A model generated the notes under the pieces. It saw nothing but the letters and a program-made list of their open reading frames with translations. It did no database searches and was not told the DNA's origin. From Synechococcus sp. CBW1002 (GTDB taxonomy: Bacteria > Cyanobacteriota > Cyanobacteriia > PCC-6307 > Cyanobiaceae): DNA of 64,000 bases. Positions 1 to 10,742 of this stretch are shown here, piece by piece. Both the position numbers and the translations under genes were made by a program. Location of the stretch: NCBI RefSeq assembly GCF_015840915.1, contig NZ_CP060398.1:2356001-2420000 (forward strand). Reading direction: 5' to 3'. The first letter of the stretch is position 1. Each line of letters begins with the position of its first letter.

Positions 1-135
1 CGCTGGCCACCGGCGAGAACACGATGTCCACGTGCCTGGCGAGTTCGAACAGCCACTCGTCAAGATCGAGAAACGACATGTGGCAGCCGCTGCAGCCGGC
101 CAGCCACACGGTGGCGAATCTCAACTTGGGGGCGG

Positions 136-139
<4 letters not shown>
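1..139 (-). CDS. hoxY: Bidirectional NiFe hydrogenase small subunit HoxY (partial)
   Basis: Small subunit of the bidirectional NiFe hydrogenase, which passes electrons between the HoxH active site and the HoxEFU diaphorase in the cytoplasm. Only about 46 codons are in the window; the gene continues past the left edge. The visible N-terminus reads [20 protein letters not shown], containing the C-x-x-C-H iron-sulfur motif of hydrogenase small subunits just after a hydrophobic strand. The GTG start overlaps the hoxU stop codon in a GTGA, so translation is probably coupled. The order hoxE-F-U-Y matches known cyanobacterial clusters; hoxH is expected further left. Confidence 0.9.
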
Positions 140-2503
<2,364 letters not shown>

Positions 2504-2504
<1 letters not shown>

Positions 2505-3151
2505 CAGCGTGCCCCGGTTCCACTGCCGTCTGCCCTGCCGTCTGCCCTGGCATCGGCGCCGGAAGCGTCGTCTGCCGAGAGCCCCAGGGCGCCCAGGCGT
2601 GCATCCAGGGCCGCCGGATCGTCCACCGGCAGGCGGGCCTCCAGGTGGCCATCCACCACCAGCACAGGCGCCTGGCCGCAAGCCCCCAGGCAGCTGACGT
2701 GTTCCAGGGCCCAGGTGCCGTTGCCGGCAGCATCATCGAGCCGAAGCCCCAGCCGCCGCTCCAGCCGTGCCGCCAGCTCCCCACCTCCCTTGACGAAGCA
2801 GGCGGTGCCCAGGCACACGGCGCAGCGGTGTGCGGTGGGGGCCTCGAGCCGGAACAGGTGGTAGAAGCTCGCCACCCCGAACACCCGGGCCAGGGGCAGC
2901 TTCAGCTCCCGCGCCACCTGGGCCAGGGCCCCCGGCGGCAGATAGCCGTAGAGCTCCTGCACCTGGTGCAGCACCTCGATCAGGGCATCGGAGCGGCCAC
3001 GGTGCTGACGAATCAGCCGCGAGGTGCGCTCCACCGCCTCGGCAGGCAGAACTGCCTCAGCAGGCAGAACAGTCTCGGCAGGGAGAACCGCCTTGGGGAG
3101 CAGATCCGCCCGGCGGAGCGCTGATGGTGGCGCGGAGAGCGGCGCGGTCAT
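2504..3151 (-). CDS. hoxE: Bidirectional hydrogenase diaphorase subunit HoxE
   Basis: NuoE-like [2Fe-2S] subunit of the HoxEFU diaphorase (215 aa). Cluster ligands are visible in C-x4-C (CLGTAC) and C-x3-C (CLGAC) motifs, preceded by the helical bundle (ELYGYLPPGALAQVARELKL). The protein is longer than the roughly 165-175 aa I expect for HoxE: the first ~40 residues carry a three-fold VLPAE(A/T) repeat, and the last ~25 residues form an Ala/Asp/Gly-rich tail. No other ATG or GTG lies between residue 1 and the conserved core, so the extension is probably translated. First gene of the hox operon, divergent from the deacetylase gene with 97 bp between them. Confidence 0.93.
3035..3088 (-). repeat. 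Three tandem 18-bp units in hoxE
   Basis: Residues 22-39 of HoxE are three copies of the hexapeptide VLPAE(T/A), encoded by three 18-bp direct repeats with a few silent differences. The unit lies in the N-terminal extension outside the conserved fold and looks like a slippage-generated linker. Confidence 0.85.
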
Positions 3152-3248
3152 GGGCTGACGCGACAGGCGCGGTCTTGCCACCGGCCTAGCCAGCGCCGGC
3201 ACGGCTGTCAGCGAATGTGGTGGAAGTCTGGCCTGGAGGCCGTCAGCG

Positions 3249-4193
3249 ATGGGCGCCACGGGACTGGTGATCGATCCGGCCTTCCGGCTGCACGAGACGG
3301 GCAGCGGCCACCCCGAGAGCCCGCGGCGGCTGGAGGCGATCGAAACCGAACTGCAGCGCCGCGGCCTGCGGCAGCGCTGCCAGCTGATCCGGGCCCGGCC
3401 CGCCACGGACCTGGAGCTTCAGCGTTGCCACACGGTCCGCTATCTGGAGACGGTGCGCCGCGATGTGGCTTACGACGCCAGGCAACTCTCCACCGGCGAC
3501 ACCACCATCTGTGACGCGTCGGAAGATGTGGCCAGGCTGGCGGCCGGCGGCACCCTGGCAGCGGTGGAGGCGGTGCTCAGCGGCCAGGTGAACCACGCCT
3601 TCGCCCTGGTGCGCCCCCCCGGTCACCATGCCGAGGCCGATCGGGGCATGGGGTTCTGCATCTTCAACAACGTGGCCCTGGGCGCCCGCCATGCCCAGGT
3701 GGTGCATGGCCTGGAGCGGGTGCTGATCATCGACTGGGACCTGCACCACGGCAACGGCACCCAGGCGATCTTCTGGCGCGATTCCAGCGTGCTCTTCGCC
3801 AGCGTGCATGAATGGGGCAACTACCCCGGCAGCGGCGCCGCCACGGAACGGGGGGAGGGTCCGGGCCTGGGCTTCACCCTCAACTGCCCCCTGCCCGGCG
3901 GCAGTGACGGCCCGGCGGTGCTCACGGCCCTGACCGCCGTGCTGCGGCCCGCCGCCGAGCGGTTCCGGCCCCAGTTGGTGCTGGTGTCGGCCGGCTTCGA
4001 CAGCCACCGGGACGATCCCCTGGGCAGCTTCCGGCTCGAGGACAGCGACTATGGCGCCCTCACCCAGCTCTGCCTGGACATCGCCAGCGAACACGCCGAT
4101 GGCCGGCTGGTGTCCGTGCTGGAGGGGGGCTACGCGCTGCAGGGCCTGGCGGGCGGCGCCGCCGCTCACGTTGAGACCTTGCTGGAGACCTGA
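3249..4193 (+). CDS. Histone deacetylase superfamily protein (AcuC/acetylpolyamine hydrolase-like)
   Basis: Zn-dependent deacetylase fold (314 aa); bacterial members remove acetyl groups from lysines of enzymes (AcuC type) or from polyamines. Catalytic landmarks are complete: tandem histidines in RPPGHHAE, the metal Asp/His in [11 protein letters not shown], the second metal Asp in [13 protein letters not shown], and the C-terminal LEGGYAL. The ATG is preceded by GGAGG about 11 bases upstream. The gene is divergent from hoxE and overlaps the 3' end of the acyl-CoA synthetase/GNAT gene on the other strand by 28 bp. Being next to a putative protein acetyltransferase suggests an acetylation/deacetylation pair; the substrate cannot be read from sequence. 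Confidence 0.9.
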   Translation: MGATGLVIDPAFRLHETGSGHPESPRRLEAIETELQRRGLRQRCQLIRARPATDLELQRCHTVRYLETVRRDVAYDARQLSTGDTTICDASEDVARLAAGGTLAAVEAVLSGQVNHAFALVRPPGHHAEADRGMGFCIFNNVALGARHAQVVHGLERVLIIDWDLHHGNGTQAIFWRDSSVLFASVHEWGNYPGSGAATERGEGPGLGFTLNCPLPGGSDGPAVLTALTAVLRPAAERFRPQLVLVSAGFDSHRDDPLGSFRLEDSDYGALTQLCLDIASEHADGRLVSVLEGGYALQGLAGGAAAHVETLLET

Positions 4194-7024
4194 TCAGCCT
4201 GCACCGCATCACCGGGAAGCGCGGCGCTGGCCAGATCGATCCAGGCCTCCATCACCTCGGGGGTGGAGCGCAGGCTGAACCCGAGCTTGCTGCACACCCG
4301 TTGCATGGCGCCGTTCTCGTGCAGGATCTCGGCCGTCACCCGGTCGACACCTTCATCGCGGCCGCTGCGCAGCAGCTGGGCCAGCAGCTCGGTTCCCAGA
4401 CCCTGCCTCTGATACGGGTCGCTGATCAGCATCGAGAACTCGGCGTCATTGGAGCCATGCATCCGGCTGAGCCGCCCCACCGCCAGAACCCGGTGCTCGC
4501 CGGAATCGGGGTCGCGCCGGTCCACCACCAGGGCCAGCTCCCGGTCGTAGTCGGTGAAGCAGATGCGCAGCAGCCGCTCGTGGGTGATGCGGTGGCTCAG
4601 CGACATCATGTGGAAGTAGCGGTAGTAGACGCTCTCTTCCGAAAGGGTGCGGTGGAAGGCCACCAGCAGGGGTTCGTCCTCGGGCCGGATCGGGCGGATG
4701 GTCACCGGACTGCCGTCCTGCAGACGCCAGTGGTGCACGTACTGGCTGGGGTACGGGCGAATGGCCGGTCGGGGCAGGGGACAGGTGGCGCCCGCCACCG
4801 GCTGGATCAGAATGCGCGCATCAACAGCCACCAGGGGCCGCACCGGATCGCCGGGCCGCACCAGCAGCGGATTGATGTCGATCTCGCGGATGGCGGGCTG
4901 CTCCAGTACCAGTTGGCTGAGCCGCACCAACAGCCGCTCCAGCTCCTCCAGATCGGCTGGCGGGCCGCCGCGCACCCCCTGCAGGGCGTGGTAGACGCGG
5001 GTCTGCTCCATCAACCGCCGCGCCAGGGTGGTGTTCAGGGGCGGCAGAGCCACGGCGCTGTCGCGGTACATCTCCACCAGGGTGCCGCCGCTGCCGAACA
5101 GGATCACCGGCCCGAACTGGGGATCGAGACTGCTGCCCACGATCAGCTCCAGGCCCCCCTGCCGCTGCAGCATCGGCTGCACCGACACCCCATCGAAAGC
5201 TTCCGGCCCGCACTGCTCCGGGATCCGGCTGGCCATGGCGGCGAAGGCCGCCTCCACCGCCTCGCCGCTGGCGAGATCCAGCCACACACCACCCACATCG
5301 CTCTTGTGGGTGATGGTGCGGCTGTTGAGCTTCAGCACCACGGGGAAGCCGATGGCCTCGGCGGCGGCGCGGGCCTGGCTGGCGCTGCGGGCCAGGCGGG
5401 TGTCCAGCACCGGAATGCCGTAGCCCGCCAGCACCTGCTTGGCCTCCGTCTCGCTCAGCAGCTCACGGCCCTCATCCAGGGCTCGCTCCAGCACGCGGCG
5501 ACCGGTGGCATGGTCGTCCGGCGCTCTTGCGCCGGCACCCTCATCGGCCTCAGGCAGCAGGGCGGGGGTCTCGTACAGACCGCGCAGGTTGTAGCTGAAG
5601 GTCCAGAGGGCGATGAACAGACGGGCCGCGGCGTCGGGGTAGGAGTTGGTGGCGATCCCGGCGGCATTGAGAATCGCCACCCCACGGGCCACCTCGTCGC
5701 CCCCCATCCAGCTGGCCAGCAGGGGCTTGCTGCTGGCCTCGGCCAGCTGCCGCAGGCGCTGGGCCGTGGTGGTGGGATCGGTCATCGCCTGGGGTGTGAG
5801 GATCACCAGCAGGCCATCGCTGCCGGGATCGGCCAGGGCGATCTCGATGGTGCGGGCGTAGCGCTCCGGATCGGCATCGCCGAGGATGTCAATGGGGTTG
5901 CCATGGCTCCACTGGGCCGGCAACACCGCATCGAGGGCAGTGAGGCTCTCGTTCGAGAGCTGGGCCAGCTGGCCGCCGCTGAGCACCAGGGCATCGGTGG
6001 CGAGCACCCCCGGGCCGCCGGCATTGGTGACGATCGCCAGGCGCCGGCCGCTGGGGCGTCGGGGCTGTTTGGCCAGCACACCGGCCAGGTCGAACAGGTC
6101 CGAGAGGCGATCCACCCGCAGCACGCCGCAGCGCCGCAGCGCTGCCTCCAGCACCACGTCGCTGCCCGCCAGGGCCCCGGTGTGGGAGGCCGCCGCCCGC
6201 GCCGCCTCGGCACTGCGCCCGCCCTTGATCAGCACGATCGGTTTGGTCAGCGCCACCTCGCGCGCAGCCGAGAGGAAGGCGCGGGCATCGCCGATCGCCT
6301 CCATGTAGATCACGATGCTGCGCGTGGCGGGATCGTCACCCAGATAGGTGATCAGATCGCCCCAGCCCACATCCAGCATCGAGCCCATCGACACGAAGGC
6401 GCTGAAGCCCACCCCCTGCTGATGGCTCCAGTCGAGCACCGCGGTGCAGATCGCCCCGGACTGGCTCAGGAAGCCCACATGGCCTGGCGCCGCCATGCCG
6501 GAGGCGAAGGTGGCATTGAGCCCCAGGCGGGGGTTCATCAGCCCCAGGCAGTTGGGGCCGAGCAGCCGCAACCCGGAGCCGCGCAGCGTCTCGCGCAGCT
6601 GGTTCTCCAGCGCAAGCCCTGCGGGCCCCACCTCCCGGAAGCCCGCGGAGATCACAATCACCGCCTTCACCCCGGCGGCGGCGCACTCCGCCAGCCGCTG
6701 GGGCACGGTGGCGGCCGGCGTGGCGATCAGGGCCAGATCCACCGGCTCGGGAATCTCCGCCACGCTGGCGCTGCAGCGCACTCCCAGCACGCTGTGGCGC
6801 CGCGGATTGACCGGATAGACCGTGCCGCCGAAGGGCGAGCGGATCAGGTTCCAGAGCAGGGTGCGGCCCACGCTGCCGGGCCGCTCGCTGGCACCGATCA
6901 CAGCCACGCAGCCTGGCCTGAACAGGGCCCCGAGCGGCTGCCTCTCGCTGCGCAGGATGTCGTAGGTGGGGTCGGTGCTTCTGCCCTGGCCATGGCCGGG
7001 GGTGCGGCCCACTGGGTCGGTCAT
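4166..7024 (-). CDS. ADP-forming acyl-CoA synthetase fused to GNAT acetyltransferase
   Basis: Large 952-aa fusion. Residues ~35-300 hold the CoA-binding domain ([15 protein letters not shown]) and the phospho-histidine region ([11 protein letters not shown], His281). Residues ~500-720 form the ATP-grasp domain ([19 protein letters not shown]). The C-terminal ~180 residues are a GNAT domain with the acetyl-CoA loop [13 protein letters not shown]-forming synthetases interconvert acetyl-CoA + ADP + Pi with acetate + CoA + ATP. The related Pat/PatZ protein acetyltransferases share the architecture, but as I recall lack the catalytic histidine. Here the histidine is present, so both activities are possible. 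The ATG overlaps the upstream HoxF-like gene (ATGA), suggesting coupled translation. Confidence 0.9.
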   Translation of the reverse strand: MTDPVGRTPGHGQGRSTDPTYDILRSERQPLGALFRPGCVAVIGASERPGSVGRTLLWNLIRSPFGGTVYPVNPRRHSVLGVRCSASVAEIPEPVDLALIATPAATVPQRLAECAAAGVKAVIVISAGFREVGPAGLALENQLRETLRGSGLRLLGPNCLGLMNPRLGLNATFASGMAAPGHVGFLSQSGAICTAVLDWSHQQGVGFSAFVSMGSMLDVGWGDLITYLGDDPATRSIVIYMEAIGDARAFLSAAREVALTKPIVLIKGGRSAEAARAAASHTGALAGSDVVLEAALRRCGVLRVDRLSDLFDLAGVLAKQPRRPSGRRLAIVTNAGGPGVLATDALVLSGGQLAQLSNESLTALDAVLPAQWSHGNPIDILGDADPERYARTIEIALADPGSDGLLVILTPQAMTDPTTTAQRLRQLAEASSKPLLASWMGGDEVARGVAILNAAGIATNSYPDAAARLFIALWTFSYNLRGLYETPALLPEADEGAGARAPDDHATGRRVLERALDEGRELLSETEAKQVLAGYGIPVLDTRLARSASQARAAAEAIGFPVVLKLNSRTITHKSDVGGVWLDLASGEAVEAAFAAMASRIPEQCGPEAFDGVSVQPMLQRQGGLELIVGSSLDPQFGPVILFGSGGTLVEMYRDSAVALPPLNTTLARRLMEQTRVYHALQGVRGGPPADLEELERLLVRLSQLVLEQPAIREIDINPLLVRPGDPVRPLVAVDARILIQPVAGATCPLPRPAIRPYPSQYVHHWRLQDGSPVTIRPIRPEDEPLLVAFHRTLSEESVYYRYFHMMSLSHRITHERLLRICFTDYDRELALVVDRRDPDSGEHRVLAVGRLSRMHGSNDAEFSMLISDPYQRQGLGTELLAQLLRSGRDEGVDRVTAEILHENGAMQRVCSKLGFSLRSTPEVMEAWIDLASAALPGDAVQADQVSSKVST

Positions 7025-7431
7025 GGCAGGCGCTCGCGATGGTGCGGCTCTGTCATCCAGCCGACAGCAGGTTCCCCGCCGTCCATCACAGCCGAATTCT
7101 GCCCGTCAACATCGGGCTCCTGCAGCTGGAAAGTGAGTTGATCCAGATCGATGCGATGGGGCTCCAGGCGGGCCTGACAACCCGCGAGCAGATCGGCGGC
7201 CTGCTCGGTGCCGAGGCCGCCGAAGAGCTCCGTTCCGCGAGGCCCGTCGCGGGCCACCAGCGGCCCGCGGCCGCAGAGTCTCAGGCAGCCCACCGCTCGG
7301 ATCAGCACGGCGGCCTCACCGGCTTCGCCGTTGGCGCGGGCCGCAAGCAAGGCCCTGCTCAGCCGTTCACTGCCGGCGCTGCGGCAGCTGCTGGCACTGC
7401 AGCAGCGCAGCACGACGGGCTCACGGCTCAT
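7021..7431 (-). CDS. Free-standing HoxF-like thioredoxin-fold [2Fe-2S] protein
   Basis: 136-aa protein whose first ~90 residues closely parallel the N-terminal domain of HoxF at 852-2504. The cysteine pattern is the same (C11-x4-C16 in CCSASSC; C49-x3-C53 in GCLRLC), followed by an identical CGRGPLVA. Members of this fold carry a [2Fe-2S] cluster and act as small electron carriers. There is no FMN or NADH domain. I chose the ATG at 7431 because a purine-rich GGGGGGAA lies just upstream; an in-frame GTG-like start at 7452 has none. The stop overlaps the acyl-CoA synthetase/GNAT gene by 4 bp, so the two are probably one operon. Partner and role are unknown. Confidence 0.8.
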   Translation of the reverse strand: MSREPVVLRCCSASSCRSAGSERLSRALLAARANGEAGEAAVLIRAVGCLRLCGRGPLVARDGPRGTELFGGLGTEQAADLLAGCQARLEPHRIDLDQLTFQLQEPDVDGQNSAVMDGGEPAVGWMTEPHHRERLP

Positions 7432-7541
7432 GGCGTTCCCCCCGCTGGGCATCGCCGCTGGAACGTTCAGGCACGACGGGCAGGCGGCTGATCCCTGCGT
7501 CTGCTTTAGCCAGGTCAGCCGCCGCTGTCAGCGAGCCGCTC

Positions 7542-7889
7542 TCAGGTTTCGTTGCCGCCGAACATGTCGTCGTACCCCTGGTAGGGATCGAACTCGTTCC
7601 ATCCCGGGCTGGCTTCGTCGAACAGGCCGAAGCGAGCGGCTTCGTCGTCCATCAGGGTGTTGCCGGTGGGCCGGGTGTCGCAGGTGATGCCGCCATCGGC
7701 ATCCTGCACACAGTTCTGGAACACCACGCCGGCCTGGCCCGCACCCGCGCCGATCAGGGCGAGGGCGGCGGCAGGGGCAAGCCCCCGGATCAGTACCCGC
7801 AGAGACAGAGCTCGCAGAGGCTGTTCACCCAAAGAGAGAACGCGCAGGGACAGCCTGTCCATCGGAAGCTCGAACGGGACGGATGTCAT
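7542..7889 (-). CDS. Small conserved exported cyanobacterial protein
   Basis: 115 aa. A basic N-terminal stretch with repeated LSLRVL runs into a hydrophobic Ala/Leu-rich segment ending near GAGAGQAG, which looks like a signal peptide. The mature part (FQNCVQDADGGITCDTRPTG, then ASPGWNEFDPYQGYDDM) resembles a small family of unknown function I associate with unicellular cyanobacteria. It has two cysteines, about ten residues apart, that could form a disulfide. ATG start at 7889; the M10 ATG is an alternative giving a more typical signal peptide length. No function is assigned. Confidence 0.7.
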   Translation of the reverse strand: MTSVPFELPMDRLSLRVLSLGEQPLRALSLRVLIRGLAPAAALALIGAGAGQAGVVFQNCVQDADGGITCDTRPTGNTLMDDEAARFGLFDEASPGWNEFDPYQGYDDMFGGNET

Positions 7890-7946
7890 CAGTGTGGAAT
7901 GGCGCAGACCGGCTGGGATGATGGCCAGGCGTTGATCCCACCGGAC

Positions 7947-8063
7947 ATGTACACCGACTGGACAGCCGTGGCCCTGCTGCTGCTCACCGCAGCTCCTCTG
8001 GCGATCGTGGTGGGCACGGCCGGCTTCTTCATCTGGAAGCAGAAGCGTTCGTCACAACGGTGA
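7947..8063 (+). CDS. Possible 38-aa single-pass membrane protein
   Basis: Short frame encoding MYTDWTAVALLLLTAAPLAI followed by a second half ending FFIWKQKRSSQR. It contains one hydrophobic helix of about 25 residues and a positively charged C-terminus, the shape of small photosynthetic-complex subunits. It does not match the small photosystem or cytochrome b6f subunits I can recall. The ribosome site is weak (ACCGG shortly before the ATG), and the end overlaps the tail of the convergent zinc-finger gene by 35 bp. I keep it because hydrophobic/charged patterning of this kind is unlikely by chance in GC-rich DNA. Confidence 0.4.
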   Translation: MYTDWTAVALLLLTAAPLAIVVGTAGFFIWKQKRSSQR

Positions 8064-8334
8064 TGTGGTCCGAAAGCCCCCGTGACAGCGGGCCGCTCCA
8101 GGACCCTTCGATCAGCCTCCGCAGCGTGTTGCCCTGTTCTGTGGTCCTGAGCTGGCCCTGCCCGAGGCAGTCGAGACAGGTGCGGAACTGTTGATCGCCG
8201 TGGCGCAGGATGCCGCTGCCGCCGCATTGGCGGCATTGGGTTGACACGCTGCTGTAGCCCTTGCCACTGGCCATCACAGCCGTGCTGGCTTCGGCATCGG
8301 CTCCGATGGCTGCATGGGGTCTTGGGCTTTGCAT
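8029..8334 (-). CDS. Small DnaJ-type zinc-finger protein
   Basis: 101 aa with one pair of CxxCxGxG motifs: CRQCGGSG and CLDCLGQG, separated by about 14 residues. This is half of a DnaJ cysteine-rich domain, without a J-domain. Proteins of this kind can act as small chaperones or redox factors; the actual client is unknown. ATG at 8334 has a GAGG/GGAG stretch just upstream. A longer TTG-started version would reach back to the gluQRS stop at 8397. Downstream of gluQRS on the same strand, so possibly cotranscribed. Confidence 0.6.
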   Translation of the reverse strand: MQSPRPHAAIGADAEASTAVMASGKGYSSVSTQCRQCGGSGILRHGDQQFRTCLDCLGQGQLRTTEQGNTLRRLIEGSWSGPLSRGLSDHITVVTNASASR

Positions 8335-8396
8335 CTCCGGTCCTCGTCGATTCGGTGGCGGCGGAGCAGAGCTGCAGAGCCAGCCGCCGAGATGCT

Positions 8397-9419
8397 TCAA
8401 CTGTGGGCGATTTTGGTTGTTCTGATCCCGAAACCTTCCTTAAGGTCTGAGGCCAGGTCATCGGCACGCGGCTCCTGCCTGCTCAGCTGACGCAACAGCT
8501 CACTGAGCAACTCGGCGCTGCTGATCCGGCTGCCATCCGGTACCAGCCCCAGGCTCGCGGCCAGGAGCCCGATCGCCGCCGGCCCATCAAGACCCTGCTG
8601 ACGCAGGCCCGCCGCTCCCTCGGCTCCCTCCCGTTTGCTCAGCCGCCGGCCCTGCCCGTCGCGCCAGAGCGGCAGATGGCAGTAGCGGGGTGGCGTGGCC
8701 CCCAGTTCAGCCATCACCGCCACCTGGGCACCACTGGCCCAGCGAAGGTCCTCGCCCCGCACCACATCGGTGACGCCGAACAGCAGCTCATCCACGGCCG
8801 TGGCGAGGTGATAGGCCACGAAACCATCGGAGCGCCGCAGCACCACATCCCCCACCTCGGTGGCAGCATCCAGCCGGCCGGGAGCCCCACGGCGCTCCGG
8901 CCACAGCAGCGCCCCCTCCGCCAGCCGCAACCGCCAGCTGGGCAGCCGCTCCTGGAGGAAGCCCCATTGGGGCAGCCGCTCCCTGCAGTACCCCGGATAC
9001 ACCGCCGGCTGGCCATGGGGCGCGGAGATGTCCGCCAGCAGACGGCGGCTGCAGCGGCAGGGGTAGAGACGCCCGGCCCGGCGCAGGGCTGAGAGCACGC
9101 TGGCGTAGAGGCCGCGGCGTTCGCTCTGGCGAATCACCGGCCCGTCCCAGTCCAGCTCCAGCCAGCGAAGATCAGCCAGGATCCCGTCTTCAGCTCCGGC
9201 TCGGTTGCGCGGCGTGTCGAGATCGTCGAGTCGCAGCAACCATTCCCCGCCGGCCAGGCGGGCATCGAGCCAGCTCAGCAGAGCCGTGCGCAGATTGCCC
9301 CGGTGCAGTGGGCCGGTGGGCGAGGGGGCGTAACGACCGCGGTAGCGGCTGCGCGAACGCAGCTCCATCCCCTGCTCGAGCTGCGCCTGCAGATGGCGGG
9401 GCAACGCAAGGGAGGGCAC
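8397..9419 (-). CDS. gluQRS: Glutamyl-queuosine tRNA(Asp) synthetase
   Basis: Truncated glutamyl-tRNA synthetase paralogue that attaches glutamate to queuosine in the anticodon of tRNA-Asp. It has the class I signature near the N-terminus (YAPSPTGPLHRGNL), the zinc site CRC...Y...C (YPCRCSRR, YPGYCRER), and the KMSKS-like loop LSKREG. It lacks the anticodon-binding domain, as usual for the family. Length 340 aa from a GTG at 9419; an ATG at 9368 (MELRSRSRYRGRYAPSP) is an equally plausible start. Convergence or operon links with HU are broken by a strong terminator at 9443-9467. Confidence 0.92.
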   Translation of the reverse strand: MPSLALPRHLQAQLEQGMELRSRSRYRGRYAPSPTGPLHRGNLRTALLSWLDARLAGGEWLLRLDDLDTPRNRAGAEDGILADLRWLELDWDGPVIRQSERRGLYASVLSALRRAGRLYPCRCSRRLLADISAPHGQPAVYPGYCRERLPQWGFLQERLPSWRLRLAEGALLWPERRGAPGRLDAATEVGDVVLRRSDGFVAYHLATAVDELLFGVTDVVRGEDLRWASGAQVAVMAELGATPPRYCHLPLWRDGQGRRLSKREGAEGAAGLRQQGLDGPAAIGLLAASLGLVPDGSRISSAELLSELLRQLSRQEPRADDLASDLKEGFGIRTTKIAHS

Positions 9420-9442
9420 GGAGAAACGTGGGCTTCAGCGAG

Positions 9443-9467
9443 AAAAAAAGCGGCCCTGCAGGACCGC
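9443..9467 (-). terminator. Rho-independent terminator of the HU gene
   Basis: On the minus strand GCGGTCC-TGCA-GGGCCGC forms a 7-bp stem (one G-T pair) with a 4-base loop, followed by seven T residues. It lies 28 bp after the HU stop codon and before gluQRS. Confidence 0.88.
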
Positions 9468-9495
9468 ACCTGATCCAGGGGGATGAATCGGGGAC

Positions 9496-9771
9496 TCAGC
9501 CCTGAACGCGGTCCTTGAACATCTTGCCGGCCGTGAAGGCAGGAACCTTCTTGGCCGGGATCTTGATCTTCTCGCCGGTCTTGGGGTTGAGTCCCTGCCG
9601 TTCCGAGCGCTTGCGGGCTTCGAAGGAGCCGAATCCAAGGATCGACACCTTCTTGTCTTCCACCACCGAATCGATGATGGTGTCGATCAGGGCGTCGACC
9701 ACCTGGGCCACATCGGTCTTGGTCTGCTCCGTGCGGGCTGCCACGAGGTTGACGAGGTCTGCTTTGTTCAT
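9496..9771 (-). CDS. hup: HU-family nucleoid DNA-binding protein
   Basis: 91-aa histone-like protein that binds and bends DNA as a dimer. Begins MNKADLVNLVAARTEQTK and contains the family core VSILGFGSFEARKR, GLNPKTGEKIKIPA and the C-terminal AFTAGKMFKDRV. Full-length and typical. ATG at 9771. It is a single-gene unit, with its own terminator downstream and about 170 bp of non-coding DNA upstream in which the promoter must lie. Confidence 0.97.
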   Translation of the reverse strand: MNKADLVNLVAARTEQTKTDVAQVVDALIDTIIDSVVEDKKVSILGFGSFEARKRSERQGLNPKTGEKIKIPAKKVPAFTAGKMFKDRVQG

Positions 9772-9944
9772 CGGACGGTGAAAAATCTCAGGTCGGCGGT
9801 GGAGGGCTGGCTGATCGGCGCGGGTTCCGACCGCCGTTTTTGGGTGGGGCGCGCCAATGGTATGGGCACTGATCCCGGTCGGCAACTCGACAGACGGCTT
9901 GCCGCAAGGGATCTCGGCCAGTCTGGAGAGTGGGGATACCCCCG

Positions 9945-10634
9945 TCAAGCCGCTGTAGCGACCTGTTCGGCAAGTTCGCTGATCAGGGAACTGCCGCCGG
10001 CCAACAGTTTGTCGCCCCGCAGGGCACCAAGCCCGCCGCCGCAGGCGATCCACTGGGGTGAGGCCGGCGGTAGCCACTGGCGAAGCCGCACCAGACTGCG
10101 CTGCTGCCGCGGCCAGTGGAAGGTGCGGGGAGTGCGCAGCGGTACCAGCCGCCCCGGTGCCGTGGGCCCCAGCAGCCTGCCGCAGAACAGGATGTCGAGC
10201 CCCGCCGCTGCTGGCGCCTGGACGTGAATCACGCAGGAGCCTGGGGTAGGGCCGGGGGTCCAGAGCAGCCGCAGCCCCGGGGCCGGCTCGGCCTCCTCCC
10301 CCCAGTCGACCCGGTCCTGCAGGTTGGGCAGGAGGTAAGACTCCTGTTCCTGCACCAGCACGGGCCAGCCCAGCCGTTCCTGCAGCCGCCGCACCCGGCC
10401 ATGGCCCTCGCGGCTGGTGAGCACGATCCGGCCCAGGGCCGGCCGTGCCTCCAGAAAGGTGAGATTGGCCTCGCTGAGGGCGGGGCAGTCCACCAGCAGA
10501 TCGCCATCCGCCAGGGCGAGCAGCCAGGCGGTGCCTCCCTGGCAGTCGCGATTGGGCGCAAAGCACCAGAGTCCGGGAAGCACAGCCAGGGGAGGACGGC
10601 CCGGATCGATCGGAGGTGCGGACAGGATGGCCAT
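9945..10634 (-). CDS. MBL-fold protein lacking metal ligands
   Basis: 229 aa with the overall plan of a metallo-beta-lactamase-fold hydrolase: N-terminal strands, a central LLVDCPAL, then positions aligning with the metal motifs. The usual H-x-H-x-D-H is replaced by TSREGHGR (residues 73-80), the TPGHTPGS histidine is proline (TPGPTPGS, ~127-133), and the GD motif reads CGR. A metal-dependent hydrolase activity is therefore unlikely. This is a cyanobacterial protein of unknown role, perhaps structural or regulatory. ATG at 10634; divergent from the glycogen debranching gene. Confidence 0.7.
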   Translation of the reverse strand: MAILSAPPIDPGRPPLAVLPGLWCFAPNRDCQGGTAWLLALADGDLLVDCPALSEANLTFLEARPALGRIVLTSREGHGRVRRLQERLGWPVLVQEQESYLLPNLQDRVDWGEEAEPAPGLRLLWTPGPTPGSCVIHVQAPAAAGLDILFCGRLLGPTAPGRLVPLRTPRTFHWPRQQRSLVRLRQWLPPASPQWIACGGGLGALRGDKLLAGGSSLISELAEQVATAA

Positions 10635-10742
10635 GGCAATGGGCTCTCCATTGAATCCGGTCCTGCCGCCGGTGCTGCAGTGGCGGTGCCCGTGGCGTGT
10701 GGCAGGGTCTGCCTTAGCCTGATCACGCCCAAGGCCGGGTCG

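Noticed and set aside
4166-4193. Identical 28-bp convergent overlaps at 4166-4193 and 22296-22323 as a shared mechanism
   Set aside because: The sequences are unrelated and the equal length is most likely coincidence.
4301-7141. Open frame of 946 codons on the plus strand
   Set aside because: It is the complement of the acyl-CoA synthetase/GNAT gene. His/Gln/Gly-rich composition with no domain is typical of antisense frames in GC-rich DNA.
10116-10742. Upstream extension of the glgX frame
   Set aside because: Antisense to the MBL-fold gene and unlike any GlgX N-terminus; the real start must be near 10743.
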